64,000 nt of DNA from Enterocloster bolteae (GTDB taxonomy: Bacteria; Bacillota; Clostridia; Lachnospirales; Lachnospiraceae): the NCBI GenBank assembly GCA_021772025.1, contig JAETNT010000007.1, forward strand, positions 1 to 64,000, in the 5' to 3' direction. Positions 33,286 to 41,930 of the stretch are shown piece by piece (positions within the stretch are counted from its first letter, which is position 1; every line of letters starts with the position of its first letter). The notes under the pieces were generated by a model, which had not been told where the DNA came from, searched no databases, and was given only the letters and a program-made list of their open reading frames with translations. The position numbers and the translations under genes are program-made.

Positions 33286-34266
33286 CTACTGCCGCTTTTT
33301 ATGGAGTAAAAGGGCATCTATGACCAGACTTCCGGTAACCTCGTCTCCTAACTCTACCCCTCCGGCCTTGGCCATCTCCTTCAGATAGCAATTGGCCTTT
33401 TCCCACTGCCGATTCTGCACCAGATTGCTCAGGGCGATGACATGATTTTTCATATCATGTCTGAGGCGTTCCATTCGGCTGTACTGTTCTTCCATCATCC
33501 GGTAGTACAATACCTGGGAGCGATACTCCTCTCTGCTTCTTTCTTCCCAGTCAATCCTATCCATTCCAAATACAAAAATCCCTGCCGCTGCCATAGCCAG
33601 CCCGGTAAAGGTACACATAGCCCCATGGCTGAAAAGCTGATTTTCATACAGCCCGTATTTCCCCCAACTCTGAACCATAATCCCGTTGCTGGCAGCCCAG
33701 TTCGCCACATCGTTTACAAGAAGAATACAAAAAAGAGGCATTGCCAAGCAGAGATACCAGCTTTTTCTCTTGTCAGTAAATACCGGTTTAAGAGGCTTTG
33801 ACAGGAAATTTACGGTAATAATCCCTGTCGTATAAGTGAGAATCGTAATTATTCTGTCTCCCCATATACCCACAAAAGCTGTCTGACTGCTCCCTGGCAG
33901 AGCTTTGAGCAAAATCAGTCCCAGACAGCAGAAAAAAGATTCGCTAAAATTCCAAATCAGCTGGGTCATAGTCTCCAACATTACAGCTGCCAACAGTTTC
34001 TTCTCCTTCTCCCCCTTGAATACCGCCATAGTCAAACCTGCCAGCAGCGCATGGATGCACATGATATAGAGGATATAGGAGATTCCTCTTTTTTCCGAAA
34101 AAAGTGCCATAACTCCGTGAATGCAAAAAAGAAGCCCTCCAAAGACTCCTCCTTCTGATGGTTTTCCTTGTAAATGTCTTTTTAAAAAGCAAGAAGCACA
34201 CCAAGCATATAAGAAATAGCAGGCTAAAGATAAAAAAAGGTCTATACCACTTATTATTCCTCCCAT
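33286..34266 (-). CDS. GHKL-type sensor histidine kinase lacking the ATPase domain
   Basis: The 326-residue protein has six or so N-terminal membrane helices and then the dimerisation helix with the phospho-acceptor His270 in RMERLRHDMKNHVIAL, as in AgrC/LytS-like sensors. It stops after GSLVIDALLLHKKRQ, exactly where the GHKL ATPase domain normally begins, so about 110 residues are missing. No ATPase remnant is seen in any frame of the 180 bases downstream. It overlaps the regulator gene by 13 bases, and GGGGGG precedes its start. It may work with another kinase subunit, act as a phosphatase or membrane sensor only, or be decayed. Confidence 0.8.
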   Translation of the reverse strand: MGGIISGIDLFLSLACYFLYAWCASCFLKRHLQGKPSEGGVFGGLLFCIHGVMALFSEKRGISYILYIMCIHALLAGLTMAVFKGEKEKKLLAAVMLETMTQLIWNFSESFFCCLGLILLKALPGSSQTAFVGIWGDRIITILTYTTGIITVNFLSKPLKPVFTDKRKSWYLCLAMPLFCILLVNDVANWAASNGIMVQSWGKYGLYENQLFSHGAMCTFTGLAMAAAGIFVFGMDRIDWEERSREEYRSQVLYYRMMEEQYSRMERLRHDMKNHVIALSNLVQNRQWEKANCYLKEMAKAGGVELGDEVTGSLVIDALLLHKKRQ

Positions 34267-34979
34267 AAAATCCCCCCATTTTTTCTCATATAAGCCAGAA
34301 TGGCCTGACAGAATCCCTCATATCTGTGCTTGGCAATGATAATCCTCTCCCCATTATCCAGAACTGCCTCCTGCCGGTTATAAACTTCCACATATCTTAA
34401 GTTCAGCAGATAGCTTTTATGGCACCGAAAAAAGCCTTTCCCGGCCAGCTGCCTCTCTAGAATGCCAATCTGCTCATAGTAAGTAAAGATTCCCTCCTTT
34501 TCATGAACATCGATCTGTCTGCCTTTGATTTCAAAATACCAGACTGCGTCTAAAAACAATTTTCTCTTCTGCCTTTCCCGGCTGACTACAATATAATCCT
34601 TGGGGAAGCGCCTTCCCTTCTCTGCCGCGCGTCTTAAAACGCTTTTTAGTTTATCCTGATCCACAGGCTTTACCAGATAGTAAAATGCCTCTACATCGTA
34701 AGCCTCGAACACATACCTGCGGCTGGATGATAAAAAAACCAATATTTTTTCAAATGCAAGTTCCCGGCACCGTCTGGCCGTCTCCATACCGTTCATTTCC
34801 TCCATAAGAATATCCAGAAAAATCATGTCAAACCGTCCCAGAGACTTAAGGAGTTCTTTTCCGCTGTAAAATTGCTCAATACTGCAGGGAATCCCCATCT
34901 CCTCCATGCAGGTCTGAATTTTTGCCGATATACTGAAACATTCCAAAAGTTCATCATCACAAACCGCGATTGAAATCAT
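34254..34979 (-). CDS. LytTR-family response regulator
   Basis: The 241-residue regulator has a receiver domain with Asp8-Asp9 in CDDE, phospho-acceptor Asp56 in MIFLDILME and a conserved Lys in YYLVKPVDQDKL, and a C-terminal LytTR DNA-binding domain (GIFTYYEQIGILERQLAGKGFFRCHKSYLLNLRYV, residues 167-201). LytTR regulators of the AgrA/VirR type bind paired direct repeats spaced by two helix turns; such pairs lie upstream of this gene and of the small charged protein. It is transcribed with the truncated sensor. Confidence 0.92.
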   Translation of the reverse strand: MISIAVCDDELLECFSISAKIQTCMEEMGIPCSIEQFYSGKELLKSLGRFDMIFLDILMEEMNGMETARRCRELAFEKILVFLSSSRRYVFEAYDVEAFYYLVKPVDQDKLKSVLRRAAEKGRRFPKDYIVVSRERQKRKLFLDAVWYFEIKGRQIDVHEKEGIFTYYEQIGILERQLAGKGFFRCHKSYLLNLRYVEVYNRQEAVLDNGERIIIAKHRYEGFCQAILAYMRKNGGILWEE

Positions 34980-35071
34980 GGCCTTACCATCTTTCTCCTA
35001 AATAGCGCCTGGGCTTTAACAATAAAGGATACTTATTTTATATCGGCAGGAATAGGATAAAGTTTCAGATT

Positions 35072-35105
35072 ATGTCATAAGAGGGTAAAAATATGTCATG
35101 AACGG
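35072..35105 (-). promoter_or_regulatory. LytTR-type tandem binding site upstream of the regulator
   Basis: ATGTCATAAGAGG (35072-35084) and ATGTCATGAACGG (35093-35105) are direct repeats exactly 21 bases apart, 93 bases before the LytTR regulator start. This suggests autoregulation. A matching pair is at 33163-33196. Confidence 0.7.
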
Positions 35106-35167
35106 TCCTGGCACATCTTTTGCTATCAGCTTTTGTTATCACCCTTATTTCTCATCCATAAATTCAA

Positions 35168-35214
35168 AAAGGTTGGTAAATGCTGATGTTTCCACATCCC
35201 TTTTACCAACCTTT
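35168..35214 (-). terminator. Terminator of the infC-rpmI-rplT operon
   Basis: AAAGGTTGGTAAA pairs perfectly with TTTACCAACCTTT, followed on the minus strand by TTTTTGAATT. It lies 8 bases after the rplT stop. Confidence 0.9.
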
Positions 35215-35221
35215 AACATTT

Positions 35222-35578
35222 TTATGCCAATTTAGATTTTGCTAACTCAGCCAGCTTTGCAAAGCCTTCTGCGTCGTTGATTGCCATATCGGACAATACT
35301 TTGCGGTTCATCTCAACACCAGCTAGCTTTAAGCCGTACATAAACTTGCTGTAAGACAAGCCGTTAATGCGGGCTGCAGCATTGATACGGGCGATCCACA
35401 ACTGTCTGAACTGTCTCTTTCTCTCCTTACGTCCGGAGTAAGAGCTGGTTAACGCTCTCATTACGGACTGCTTTGCAATTCTATACTGCTTGGAACGAGC
35501 GCCTCTGTAGCCCTTAGCCAGCTTTAACACTCTGTTATGTTTCTTTTTAGCATTCATACCGCCTTTAATTCTTGCCAT
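35222..35578 (-). CDS. rplT: 50S ribosomal protein L20
   Basis: The 118-residue basic protein matches L20, which binds 23S rRNA early in large-subunit assembly and in many bacteria represses its own operon. The sequence [26 protein letters not shown] and the C-terminal [22 protein letters not shown] are characteristic. It is the third gene of the infC-rpmI-rplT operon, and the leader upstream of infC is the likely L20 target. A terminator follows. Confidence 0.97.
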   Translation of the reverse strand: MARIKGGMNAKKKHNRVLKLAKGYRGARSKQYRIAKQSVMRALTSSYSGRKERKRQFRQLWIARINAAARINGLSYSKFMYGLKLAGVEMNRKVLSDMAINDAEGFAKLAELAKSKLA

Positions 35579-35611
35579 CGGTCATTTCCTCCTTCTTAAT
35601 CCAGTATCAAC

Positions 35612-35809
35612 TTACAGATATGGTAAAATCTTCTTCATTACCTTGCTGTTGGTAGCATCGGTAACAATATCTTTTCTAAGATTTCTCTTTCTCTTGGTTG
35701 ACTTCTTAGTTAAGATATGGGATTTGTACGCTTTGTTGCGAACCAGCTTACCGGCTCCGGTCTTTTTGAAACGCTTTGCTGCTGCTCTGCTTGTTTTTAA
35801 TTTAGGCAT
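35612..35809 (-). CDS. rpmI: 50S ribosomal protein L35
   Basis: This 65-residue, very basic protein is L35 ([33 protein letters not shown], then [13 protein letters not shown]). It is part of the large ribosomal subunit and lies between infC and rplT, the invariant order in Firmicutes. GGAGG lies nine bases before the start. Confidence 0.97.
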   Translation of the reverse strand: MPKLKTSRAAAKRFKKTGAGKLVRNKAYKSHILTKKSTKRKRNLRKDIVTDATNSKVMKKILPYL

Positions 35810-35835
35810 TATATTTTCCTCCTTAATCTGTTCTT

Positions 35836-36342
35836 TTAACGTTTTGCAGTTAAAAAGATAACCATGCTCCGGCCTTCTACCTTAGCCGGCTTATCAATAA
35901 CGGCAATATCAGATAACCCCTGAGCAAAGTCATCCAGGATATACTTGGATTTGGACATGTGAGCCATTTCACGGCCGCGGAAACGCAAAGTCACCTTAAC
36001 CTTATCGCCCTTCTCCAGAAACTTTCTTGCCGCTCCCATCTTGGTATTCAAATCGTTGGTGTCGATGTTGGGAGATAAACGAACTTCCTTAATCTCGATT
36101 ACCTTCTGCTTTTTCTTGGCTTCCTTTTCCTTGCGGGCCAGTTCATAGCGGTATTTTCCGTAATCGATAATCTTGCATACCGGCGGCTTTGCAGTCGGTG
36201 CAATTTTTACCAGGTCCAGCTCAGCCTCCTGAGCCATCCGAAACGCTTCTCTGGCGGACATGATGCCAAGCTGACTTCCGTCCTCGCCAATCAATCGGAC
36301 TTCCTTGTCCCTAATCTGTTCGTTAATCATTAATTCGCTAAT
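35836..36342 (-). CDS. infC: Translation initiation factor IF-3 (ATT start codon)
   Basis: IF-3 checks start-codon pairing on the 30S subunit and prevents early subunit joining. The protein reads (M)[26 protein letters not shown] and contains the linker [19 protein letters not shown] and the C-terminal [17 protein letters not shown], as expected for a 168-residue factor. The best start is ATT at 36342, nine bases after GGAGG; an ATG four codons later (36330) is possible but less well spaced. A rare start codon is a known basis of infC autoregulation in other bacteria. Longer upstream readings run through the leader RNA and are not real. Confidence 0.93.
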   Translation of the reverse strand: MSELMINEQIRDKEVRLIGEDGSQLGIMSAREAFRMAQEAELDLVKIAPTAKPPVCKIIDYGKYRYELARKEKEAKKKQKVIEIKEVRLSPNIDTNDLNTKMGAARKFLEKGDKVKVTLRFRGREMAHMSKSKYILDDFAQGLSDIAVIDKPAKVEGRSMVIFLTAKR

Positions 36343-36635
36343 AGTCGTACACCTCCATATGATATGATTCCATGCCGGGAGCTCGTACCCGTCATAAAGA
36401 TTCCGGCTCTGAGCCGGTTGTTCAAAGCAATCCGGCAGAGCGCACCGCCGCGCATTTTGCTGGATACTCCGCAATAAAAAAAGCAGATAGATCAATCTAT
36501 CCACCTGCCACATGCTACTAAGCACTGCAAAACATGACAATATCAAGGCTTATGTAGTCTGTTATGAACCCAGGTCACTAACTCGTGCCAAGGTGAGGCG
36601 GATACCTGCTTTCCTGTCTGTTGTTTTCACAACTT
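36343..36635 (-). ncRNA. infC leader, probable L20 leader RNA
   Basis: About 290 bases separate the promoter from infC with no gene. The RNA can form several hairpins, including a GC-rich CCGGCTC/GAGCCGG stem at about 36404-36420, and ends its first half with an intrinsic terminator. Placement before infC-rpmI-rplT matches the L20 leader known in Firmicutes. The exact fold was not computed. Confidence 0.7.
36475..36508 (-). terminator. Attenuator hairpin within the infC leader
   Basis: GATAGAT (36486-36492) pairs with ATCTATC, extended by GCA/TGC, and is followed on the minus strand by TTTTTTT. It lies 130 bases before infC and would cut off transcription when the leader folds this way. Confidence 0.75.
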
Positions 36636-36640
36636 AAGTG

Positions 36641-36669
36641 ATTATACTATATTGACGTAGATTTGTCAA
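36641..36669 (-). promoter_or_regulatory. Promoter of the infC operon
   Basis: TTGACA (36664-36669) and TATAAT (36641-36646) are both perfect on the minus strand, 17 bases apart. This fits strong ribosomal gene expression. Confidence 0.9.
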
Positions 36670-36697
36670 GAGATTTCATACAAAAATCCCTGTTAAA

Positions 36698-36769
36698 TGC
36701 AACAGTTCAGCCTTGCATCTTCTTGCCCGGCTGCGCCGGACAAGAAGACACCACGTCTGAACTGTTGCA
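36698..36769. repeat. Palindromic dispersed repeat, copy 2
   Basis: TGCAACAGTTCAG (36698-36710) and CTGAACTGTTGCA (36757-36769) form perfect terminal inverted repeats around an inner CTTCTTGCCCGGC/GCCGGACAAGAAG hairpin. It is the compact form of the element also found at 2634 and 41931. Confidence 0.8.
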
Positions 36770-36795
36770 AATTCAGCGTTTTTTCCACTATCTGT

Positions 36796-37110
36796 TTATC
36801 TTGCTTTAAAGCTGGTACATTCCGTCTGGCTTCCGCTGCTTGCCTTTCCGCCGCCGATGCCAATGTGTTCCGCCGCACAGCGGCGTCCTTCGTTATATAC
36901 ACAGTTTACCGCTTCACAATCTACTTCTAAACGGCTCTCCGGTGTCTTAAACAGGTTCTTAAAAGATTCTCCCTTGTTCTCGGCAAAGCTTCCGCAGCAG
37001 GTATCGCATTTATCCTTGGCAGTCTGACCTTCTACTACAATGCCATGCTTACAGCAGCAATTCTCAGAGTTGTGCACACAACTGGTTACATTACAATCTA
37101 ACTTTGTCAT
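36796..37110 (-). CDS. Cysteine-rich protein with two DUF1540 domains
   Basis: The 104-residue protein holds two DUF1540 repeats, DCNVTSCVHNSENCCCKHGIVV near the start and DCEAVNCVYNEGRRCAAEHIGI in the second half, each with a CxxxxCxxNxxxxCxxxxI pattern that probably binds metal. Proteins of this type are common in spore-forming Clostridia, but their function is unknown. GGAGGG precedes the start. It is flanked by a palindromic repeat and an acyltransferase gene and has no obvious partner. Confidence 0.88.
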   Translation of the reverse strand: MTKLDCNVTSCVHNSENCCCKHGIVVEGQTAKDKCDTCCGSFAENKGESFKNLFKTPESRLEVDCEAVNCVYNEGRRCAAEHIGIGGGKASSGSQTECTSFKAR

Positions 37111-37165
37111 AAAAACCCTCCTTTGCCCGTAGGCAGATTGTTTAGTTTGGCAAAGTTAGTATGGC

Positions 37166-38197
37166 TTAAAAGAGAGATTTTATGTATGCCTGGATTTTAT
37201 AGATCCCCATCGTCCAGATCCAAGTTAGAGCAAATGTCATAAGAAGCATGACAAAAATTTCTCTTGGACTGGATTCTGCGCCGGCAAAATGGCTGGTAAT
37301 TATCTGAGCCGCCATGTGATGAGTCAAAAAGATGCCATAGCTGGAGGCTGCGATGCGTTTTAACATATTTTGGGGTGTCTTGGTTTTTTCTAATTCTTTT
37401 GCCGCTCCCATCCAGAAAAGGTAAAAAATCACACTGAAAATCAGAAAGGAAAGTTCTCTTCCAAAGGAACCTGTCTCCTTTGTCACAGGCACAAATATCC
37501 ATATGAAAACTCCGGCAGCAGTGAAAGCCCAGACAAAATTCAAAACCTTTGGATGCTGTATTTCAAGCTTCTGCCGCATATCCTCCAGCCAGGCCCCCAA
37601 AAGGAAATAAAACATATCCACCACCGGATTCTGTTTAATCTCAATAGGGAAAGGGTTGCGGTAAAATAGAGCCAGGGCTCCAAAAAACATAATGGCAGTA
37701 ATTAGATGGCAGTTCCGTTTATAGCACGCCCGCAAGACGGGAAATGCCAGGTACAGCATCAGGATGCTTCCCAAAAACCACTCTCCTACCATGTAAAAGG
37801 TAGGGACCAAGTTTACCAGCCAGCCGTCTAAACCAATAACCGACCAAATGATCGACCAGGTAGGGATAATCCGGTATACCTCCCGCAGCTGCCAGACCAC
37901 CCAGAAAAACGCCATAATATAGGTGATCCAAAACAGGGGATACAGACTCAAAAACCGCTTTTTGTAAAAACCTTTTAAATCCAGTCTATTCTGTTCCTTG
38001 TACCTGTGCATCAAGGCAGCTCCGGAAACCATGAAAAAGCAGTATACTGCTATCATGCCGAAGCTGCCGTTTGCAAAAGCATGAAAGTAGTCAACAGGCT
38101 GAGAAATAGCCAGAGGAAAATGATAGACCACAATCATCAGCGCACAAACTGCCCGGATTACATCCAGATAGAACAGTCTTTTTTGATTTTCAACCAT
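37166..38197 (-). CDS. Acyltransferase 3 family membrane protein
   Basis: The 343-residue protein has about ten hydrophobic segments of the acyltransferase-3 family (OafA/WecH type), which O-acetylates cell-surface glycans. The family start is recognisable: RLFYLDVIRAVCALMIVVYHF, with the likely catalytic His in VYHF, followed by an FFMVSGAALMHRY segment. Its ATG overlaps the thrS stop codon (TAATG), so it is translated with thrS. The acceptor sugar is unknown. Confidence 0.85.
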   Translation of the reverse strand: MVENQKRLFYLDVIRAVCALMIVVYHFPLAISQPVDYFHAFANGSFGMIAVYCFFMVSGAALMHRYKEQNRLDLKGFYKKRFLSLYPLFWITYIMAFFWVVWQLREVYRIIPTWSIIWSVIGLDGWLVNLVPTFYMVGEWFLGSILMLYLAFPVLRACYKRNCHLITAIMFFGALALFYRNPFPIEIKQNPVVDMFYFLLGAWLEDMRQKLEIQHPKVLNFVWAFTAAGVFIWIFVPVTKETGSFGRELSFLIFSVIFYLFWMGAAKELEKTKTPQNMLKRIAASSYGIFLTHHMAAQIITSHFAGAESSPREIFVMLLMTFALTWIWTMGIYKIQAYIKSLF

Positions 38198-40131
38198 TAT
38201 TTTTCTTCTTTGTTTTCCATCTGACGAATGGCCTTTTCCTCAATTTCTTCTTTGACAGCAGCTATAAAGTCTTCTAAGCCTTTCTGGCCCTCATCACCTG
38301 CGAAACGGCTCCTGACAGAGACAACGCCCTCTTCTGCTTCTTTTTGGCCAACCACCAGCATATAAGGAATCTTTTCCATTTGAGCAGAACGAATCTTATA
38401 ACCGATTTTCTCTGATCGAGTGTCTACTTCAACCCGAATTCCTGCATCCGCAAGCTTGGCGGCCACGCCATCTGCATACTGACTGAACTTATCAGAGATA
38501 GGCAGCACCTTTACCTGAACCGGCGCAAGCCAGGTAGGGAAGGCGCCTGCAAAATGCTCAATCAAAATACCGATAAAACGCTCAATAGAACCAAAAGCAA
38601 CCCGGTGAATCATAATAGGACGATGTTTTTCTCCGTCTGCTCCCATATATTCCAGTTCAAACCGCTGAGGAAGCTGGAAATCTAACTGAATGGTTCCGCA
38701 CTGCCAGGTTCTGCCAATAGAATCCTCTAAGTGGAAATCAATTTTAGGTCCATAGAAAGCGCCGTCTCCTTCATTTACTACATAAGGAAGTCCCAGTTCA
38801 TCTAAAGCGCTTCTTAATCCGTCCGTCGCCATCTCCCAATCTTCTTCGCTTCCCATGGAATCCTCAGGTCTGGTAGACAGCTCTACATGATACTTAAATC
38901 CAAATAAGGAATATACGTTATCAATCAGGTTTGCCACTTTCTTAATCTCATCTTTAATTTGCTCCGGAGTCATAAAGATGTGGGCATCATCCTGGGTAAA
39001 GCAGCGCACTCTCATAAGGCCATGAAGCTGACCGGATTTTTCGTGGCGGTGTACCAGGCCCAGCTCGCCGATACGCAGGGGCAGATCCCGGTAGGAACGG
39101 GGCTCAGAGGCATAAACTAAAATGCCTCCGGGGCAGTTCATTGGCTTTACCGCATAATCTTCCTCGTCAATAACCGTAGTATACATATTGTTTTTGTAAT
39201 GATCCCAGTGGCCCGAGGTTTCCCACAGCTTTCTGTTTAAGATAATCGGGGTGGCAATCTCCACATAGCCGGCTTTTTTATGAATCTCTCTCCAATAGTC
39301 TAACAACGTATTTTTTAGTGCCATTCCCTTAGGTAAGAAGAAGGGGAATCCGGGACCTGCTTCATGCATCATAAATAAGCCTAACTCCCTGCCCAGCTTT
39401 CTGTGATCCCGCTTTTTGGCTTCCTCCATCATGGTGATGTAAGCCTCCAACTCCGATTTCTTTCCGAAAGCAGTTCCGTAAAACCGGGTCAGCATCTTAT
39501 TTTTTTCGCTGCCTCTCCAGTAAGCCCCCGCCAGGTTCATCAGCTTATAAGCCTTCCCCAGATCTTTGGTATTCATTAAATGAGGGCCGGCGCACAAATC
39601 TACAAACTCTCCCTGCTCATAAAAGCTGATTTCCTCGTCCTCAGGAAGATCTTCAATCAGCTCTACCTTGTAAGGCTCCTCTCTCTTCTGCATAAAAGCA
39701 ATAGCCTCTTCTCTGGGAAGGGTAAAGCGCTTAATGGGAAGAGCTTCTTTTACGATCTTTTTCATCTCCCCTTCAATCTTTTCCATATCCTCTGCGGTAA
39801 AAGTAGTTTCCGGATCTACGTCATAGTAGAAACCATCTGCAATAGAGGGGCCGATAGCCAGCTTCGTTGCCGGATACAGCCGCTTGATAGCCTGGGCCAT
39901 TACATGGCTGGCAGAATGGCGCAGAGCCGCCAGACCCTCCGGGTCATTGGCCGTGCAGATATTTAAGGCGCAGTCTTTGTCCAATATTGTACGCAGATCG
40001 GCAGTGTTGCCGTCTACCACGCCTACACAAGCCGCTCTCGCCAATCCTTCGCTTAAATCTTTTGCAATATCCAGAATGGACATTGGCTGTGCATACTCTT
40101 TCACAGAGCCGTCTTTTAATGTAATTTTCAT
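38197..40131 (-). CDS. thrS: Threonyl-tRNA synthetase
   Basis: ThrRS charges tRNA-Thr. The start at 40131 (AAGGAGA upstream) gives 644 residues, the normal length; a longer frame crosses the T-box leader and is not real. Domains in order are the TGS domain (KITLKDGSVKEYAQP), the editing domain with HSASHVMAQA, the class II catalytic core (VKPMNCPGGILVY with the zinc-binding Cys, VRCFTQDDAHIF, GPKIDFHLEDSIGRTWQCGTIQLDF) and the anticodon-binding domain (APVQVKVLPI). A T-box controls it. Confidence 0.97.
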   Translation of the reverse strand: MKITLKDGSVKEYAQPMSILDIAKDLSEGLARAACVGVVDGNTADLRTILDKDCALNICTANDPEGLAALRHSASHVMAQAIKRLYPATKLAIGPSIADGFYYDVDPETTFTAEDMEKIEGEMKKIVKEALPIKRFTLPREEAIAFMQKREEPYKVELIEDLPEDEEISFYEQGEFVDLCAGPHLMNTKDLGKAYKLMNLAGAYWRGSEKNKMLTRFYGTAFGKKSELEAYITMMEEAKKRDHRKLGRELGLFMMHEAGPGFPFFLPKGMALKNTLLDYWREIHKKAGYVEIATPIILNRKLWETSGHWDHYKNNMYTTVIDEEDYAVKPMNCPGGILVYASEPRSYRDLPLRIGELGLVHRHEKSGQLHGLMRVRCFTQDDAHIFMTPEQIKDEIKKVANLIDNVYSLFGFKYHVELSTRPEDSMGSEEDWEMATDGLRSALDELGLPYVVNEGDGAFYGPKIDFHLEDSIGRTWQCGTIQLDFQLPQRFELEYMGADGEKHRPIMIHRVAFGSIERFIGILIEHFAGAFPTWLAPVQVKVLPISDKFSQYADGVAAKLADAGIRVEVDTRSEKIGYKIRSAQMEKIPYMLVVGQKEAEEGVVSVRSRFAGDEGQKGLEDFIAAVKEEIEEKAIRQMENKEEK

Positions 40132-40212
40132 GGTAATCTCTCCTTTTTCTGTAAAATCCGCCGCCGTCCGGCGGTATGAATTCAGGAATTTTTCATGCGC
40201 CTGCAGAAGCAC

Positions 40213-40466
40213 GAAAAAATCCCTTGTCATACATCTGTATGACAAGGGACGATCTTACGTAATCGCGGTTCCACCCTTTTTGAGTGAGCATAATTTCTGC
40301 CCAAACCACTTATTCTGATGATAACGGAATCACCGTTCCCGATTAAGGGACACTCCGGGGCGGTCTTGGGGAACCTTACTGATACAGGATGATTACACCG
40401 GACACATCCTTCTCTGAGAACGTTCAGATTCCTTACTCTTCCCATCTGCGTGTTGCTTGTTTTCTA
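40213..40466 (-). ncRNA. T-box riboswitch of thrS
   Basis: The leader contains the T-box sequence AGGGTGGAACCGCG (complement at 40264-40277) and a terminator with the stem TCCCTTGTCATAC/GTATGACAAGGGA followed by TTTTTT (40213-40250). The start of the leader has an AGATGGGAAGAGTA motif typical of stem I. Uncharged tRNA-Thr would favour the antiterminator. I did not assign the specifier codon. Confidence 0.93.
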
Positions 40467-40472
40467 GTCCTC

Positions 40473-40500
40473 ATTATAGCATGGAACAAAAATTTGTCAA
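40473..40500 (-). promoter_or_regulatory. Promoter of thrS
   Basis: TTGACA (40495-40500) and TATAAT (40473-40478) are perfect on the minus strand with a 16-base spacer. Confidence 0.85.
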
Positions 40501-40502
40501 GA

Positions 40503-41774
40503 TTAATCTTCATCTACAATTTCGATATTGTAGCCGCCGCCTTGCGCCTTGGTAATCTTATACTTAACGCCGTCGGCGTCTCTTACTGTGCCGCTGGTCT
40601 TAACGCTGCCGGACTCGTTAACCATATATTGCAGCCCGTCTACCTCTACAACCTGATACTTCATCCCGGACTCTGCACGGACCAGAGCGCCGTCATTATA
40701 TAAGTATCCGCTCTTCATTCCGGTGACACCGTCGCCCTTGGAGCCCAAAGCTCCGGAAGAATCAAAGTAGAATACTTCATTGTCATGATTCTCGTCATTA
40801 ACCACTACACGGCCGGTTTTCATAGCGCCTTTGTCATCAAAGTAAAACTTTCTGCCGTCATCCAGCTCCAGAAGCCCGGTATATATACGTCCGTCTGCAC
40901 GGAAGCAGTAAGTCTTTCCGCTGATACTTGCCAATGCATAATCATCATCCAGCTTCTTGCCCTTATACTTGGTGCTGTATGCCCGGCCGGCAACGAAATA
41001 GTACCATCCCTCCTCAGTATTATCCGGATTGGTCAAATACTGCCAGCCTTCCACTCCGCCGCCGTCGTCGCCATGATATCTTAAATCGGTGACCCCGCTG
41101 AGATCCCCGTATTTGGCTGAAGTATGGTTCTCATTATCAATCCAGCCGGTAAGCATCCGGCCCTGAGCGTCAAAAATGTAGGACTTTCCGTCAATTTTCT
41201 GTTCTCTGGATACGGACATCTGTCCGGAATTTGAGAAGTAATACCACTCCGGCTCGTTCCAGCTGTCGGAATCACCGTCTCCATGATCAATATACTGCCA
41301 GCCGGTAGCCATTGCGCCGCTGTCTTTAAAGTAATAAAGCTTACCGTTTACTTCGTGCCATCCGGTCTGCATCTGTCGGCCCTCAAAGTAATATTTTACT
41401 TTGTCAATGGTTCTTAAGCCTTCTTCCACTGCTTTGCCGCTGTCGGTAAAGTAATACCATACCATGTCGTTGCTGCCCCAATCGTCGCTGGGAAGCTCCT
41501 TCCAGGCATTCTTAACCATAGCGCCGGATTCATTTACGTAGTAGGTGTCGTCAATCAACCGGTTGGTAACGATATTACCGCTGCCATCCAGATAAAACCA
41601 GTTTCCTGCGCTGTCCTTGCGCCACACATCCGTGGCCTTGGTTCCGTCGTTTTCCAGATAATTCCACTGTCCGTCGGCTCCTGTAACCCAGCCGGCCGCA
41701 AATACGCTCATGGCTGTTGCTGCGCTTAAAAATGCTGCTCCGGCCATAGCTGTCAACATCTGCCTCTTCCTCAT
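40503..41774 (-). CDS. Secreted cell-wall-binding repeat protein
   Basis: The 423-residue protein has a signal peptide (MRKRQMLTAMAGAAFLSAATA, cleavage near VFA) and then about ten aromatic-rich cell-wall-binding repeats of the choline-binding type, for example GWHEVNGKLYYFKDSGAMATGW and KFYFDDKGAMKTGR. Such repeats bind teichoic acids or other wall polymers. No catalytic domain is visible; the C-terminal 60 residues are also repeat-like. It may be a structural or adhesive surface protein. It sits between thrS and a repeat-rich gap and appears to be its own unit. Confidence 0.85.
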   Translation of the reverse strand: MRKRQMLTAMAGAAFLSAATAMSVFAAGWVTGADGQWNYLENDGTKATDVWRKDSAGNWFYLDGSGNIVTNRLIDDTYYVNESGAMVKNAWKELPSDDWGSNDMVWYYFTDSGKAVEEGLRTIDKVKYYFEGRQMQTGWHEVNGKLYYFKDSGAMATGWQYIDHGDGDSDSWNEPEWYYFSNSGQMSVSREQKIDGKSYIFDAQGRMLTGWIDNENHTSAKYGDLSGVTDLRYHGDDGGGVEGWQYLTNPDNTEEGWYYFVAGRAYSTKYKGKKLDDDYALASISGKTYCFRADGRIYTGLLELDDGRKFYFDDKGAMKTGRVVVNDENHDNEVFYFDSSGALGSKGDGVTGMKSGYLYNDGALVRAESGMKYQVVEVDGLQYMVNESGSVKTSGTVRDADGVKYKITKAQGGGYNIEIVDED

Positions 41775-41802
41775 AAAATTGCCTCCTTTTTCTTACTCCA
41801 TT

Positions 41803-41825
41803 GTAACGGTTCAGCCAAGCATCTT
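41803..41825. repeat. Fragment of the dispersed palindromic repeat
   Basis: A 23-base stretch beginning GTAACGGTTCAGCC and ending GCATCTT matches the left end of the repeat at 36698. The matching right end is missing. It lies just upstream of the cell-wall-binding protein gene, about 30 bases before its start. Confidence 0.6.
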
Positions 41826-41930
41826 AATTTATAAAAATCATGCCTTTGTAAACAGCGTTTCGTTATCCCCACTATAGCACAAATTTCCAAATTAATCTTG
41901 AAATAATTCTTACGAAATATTGTCATTTTC

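Noticed and set aside
36343-36546. N-terminal extension of IF-3 through the leader
   Set aside because: The 68 extra residues are unlike any IF-3 and come from the hairpin-rich leader; GGAGG is placed for the ATT start.
40146-40245. N-terminal extension of ThrS from the upstream ATG
   Set aside because: The extension has no ThrRS similarity and runs close to the T-box terminator; the ATG at 40131 has AAGGAGA.
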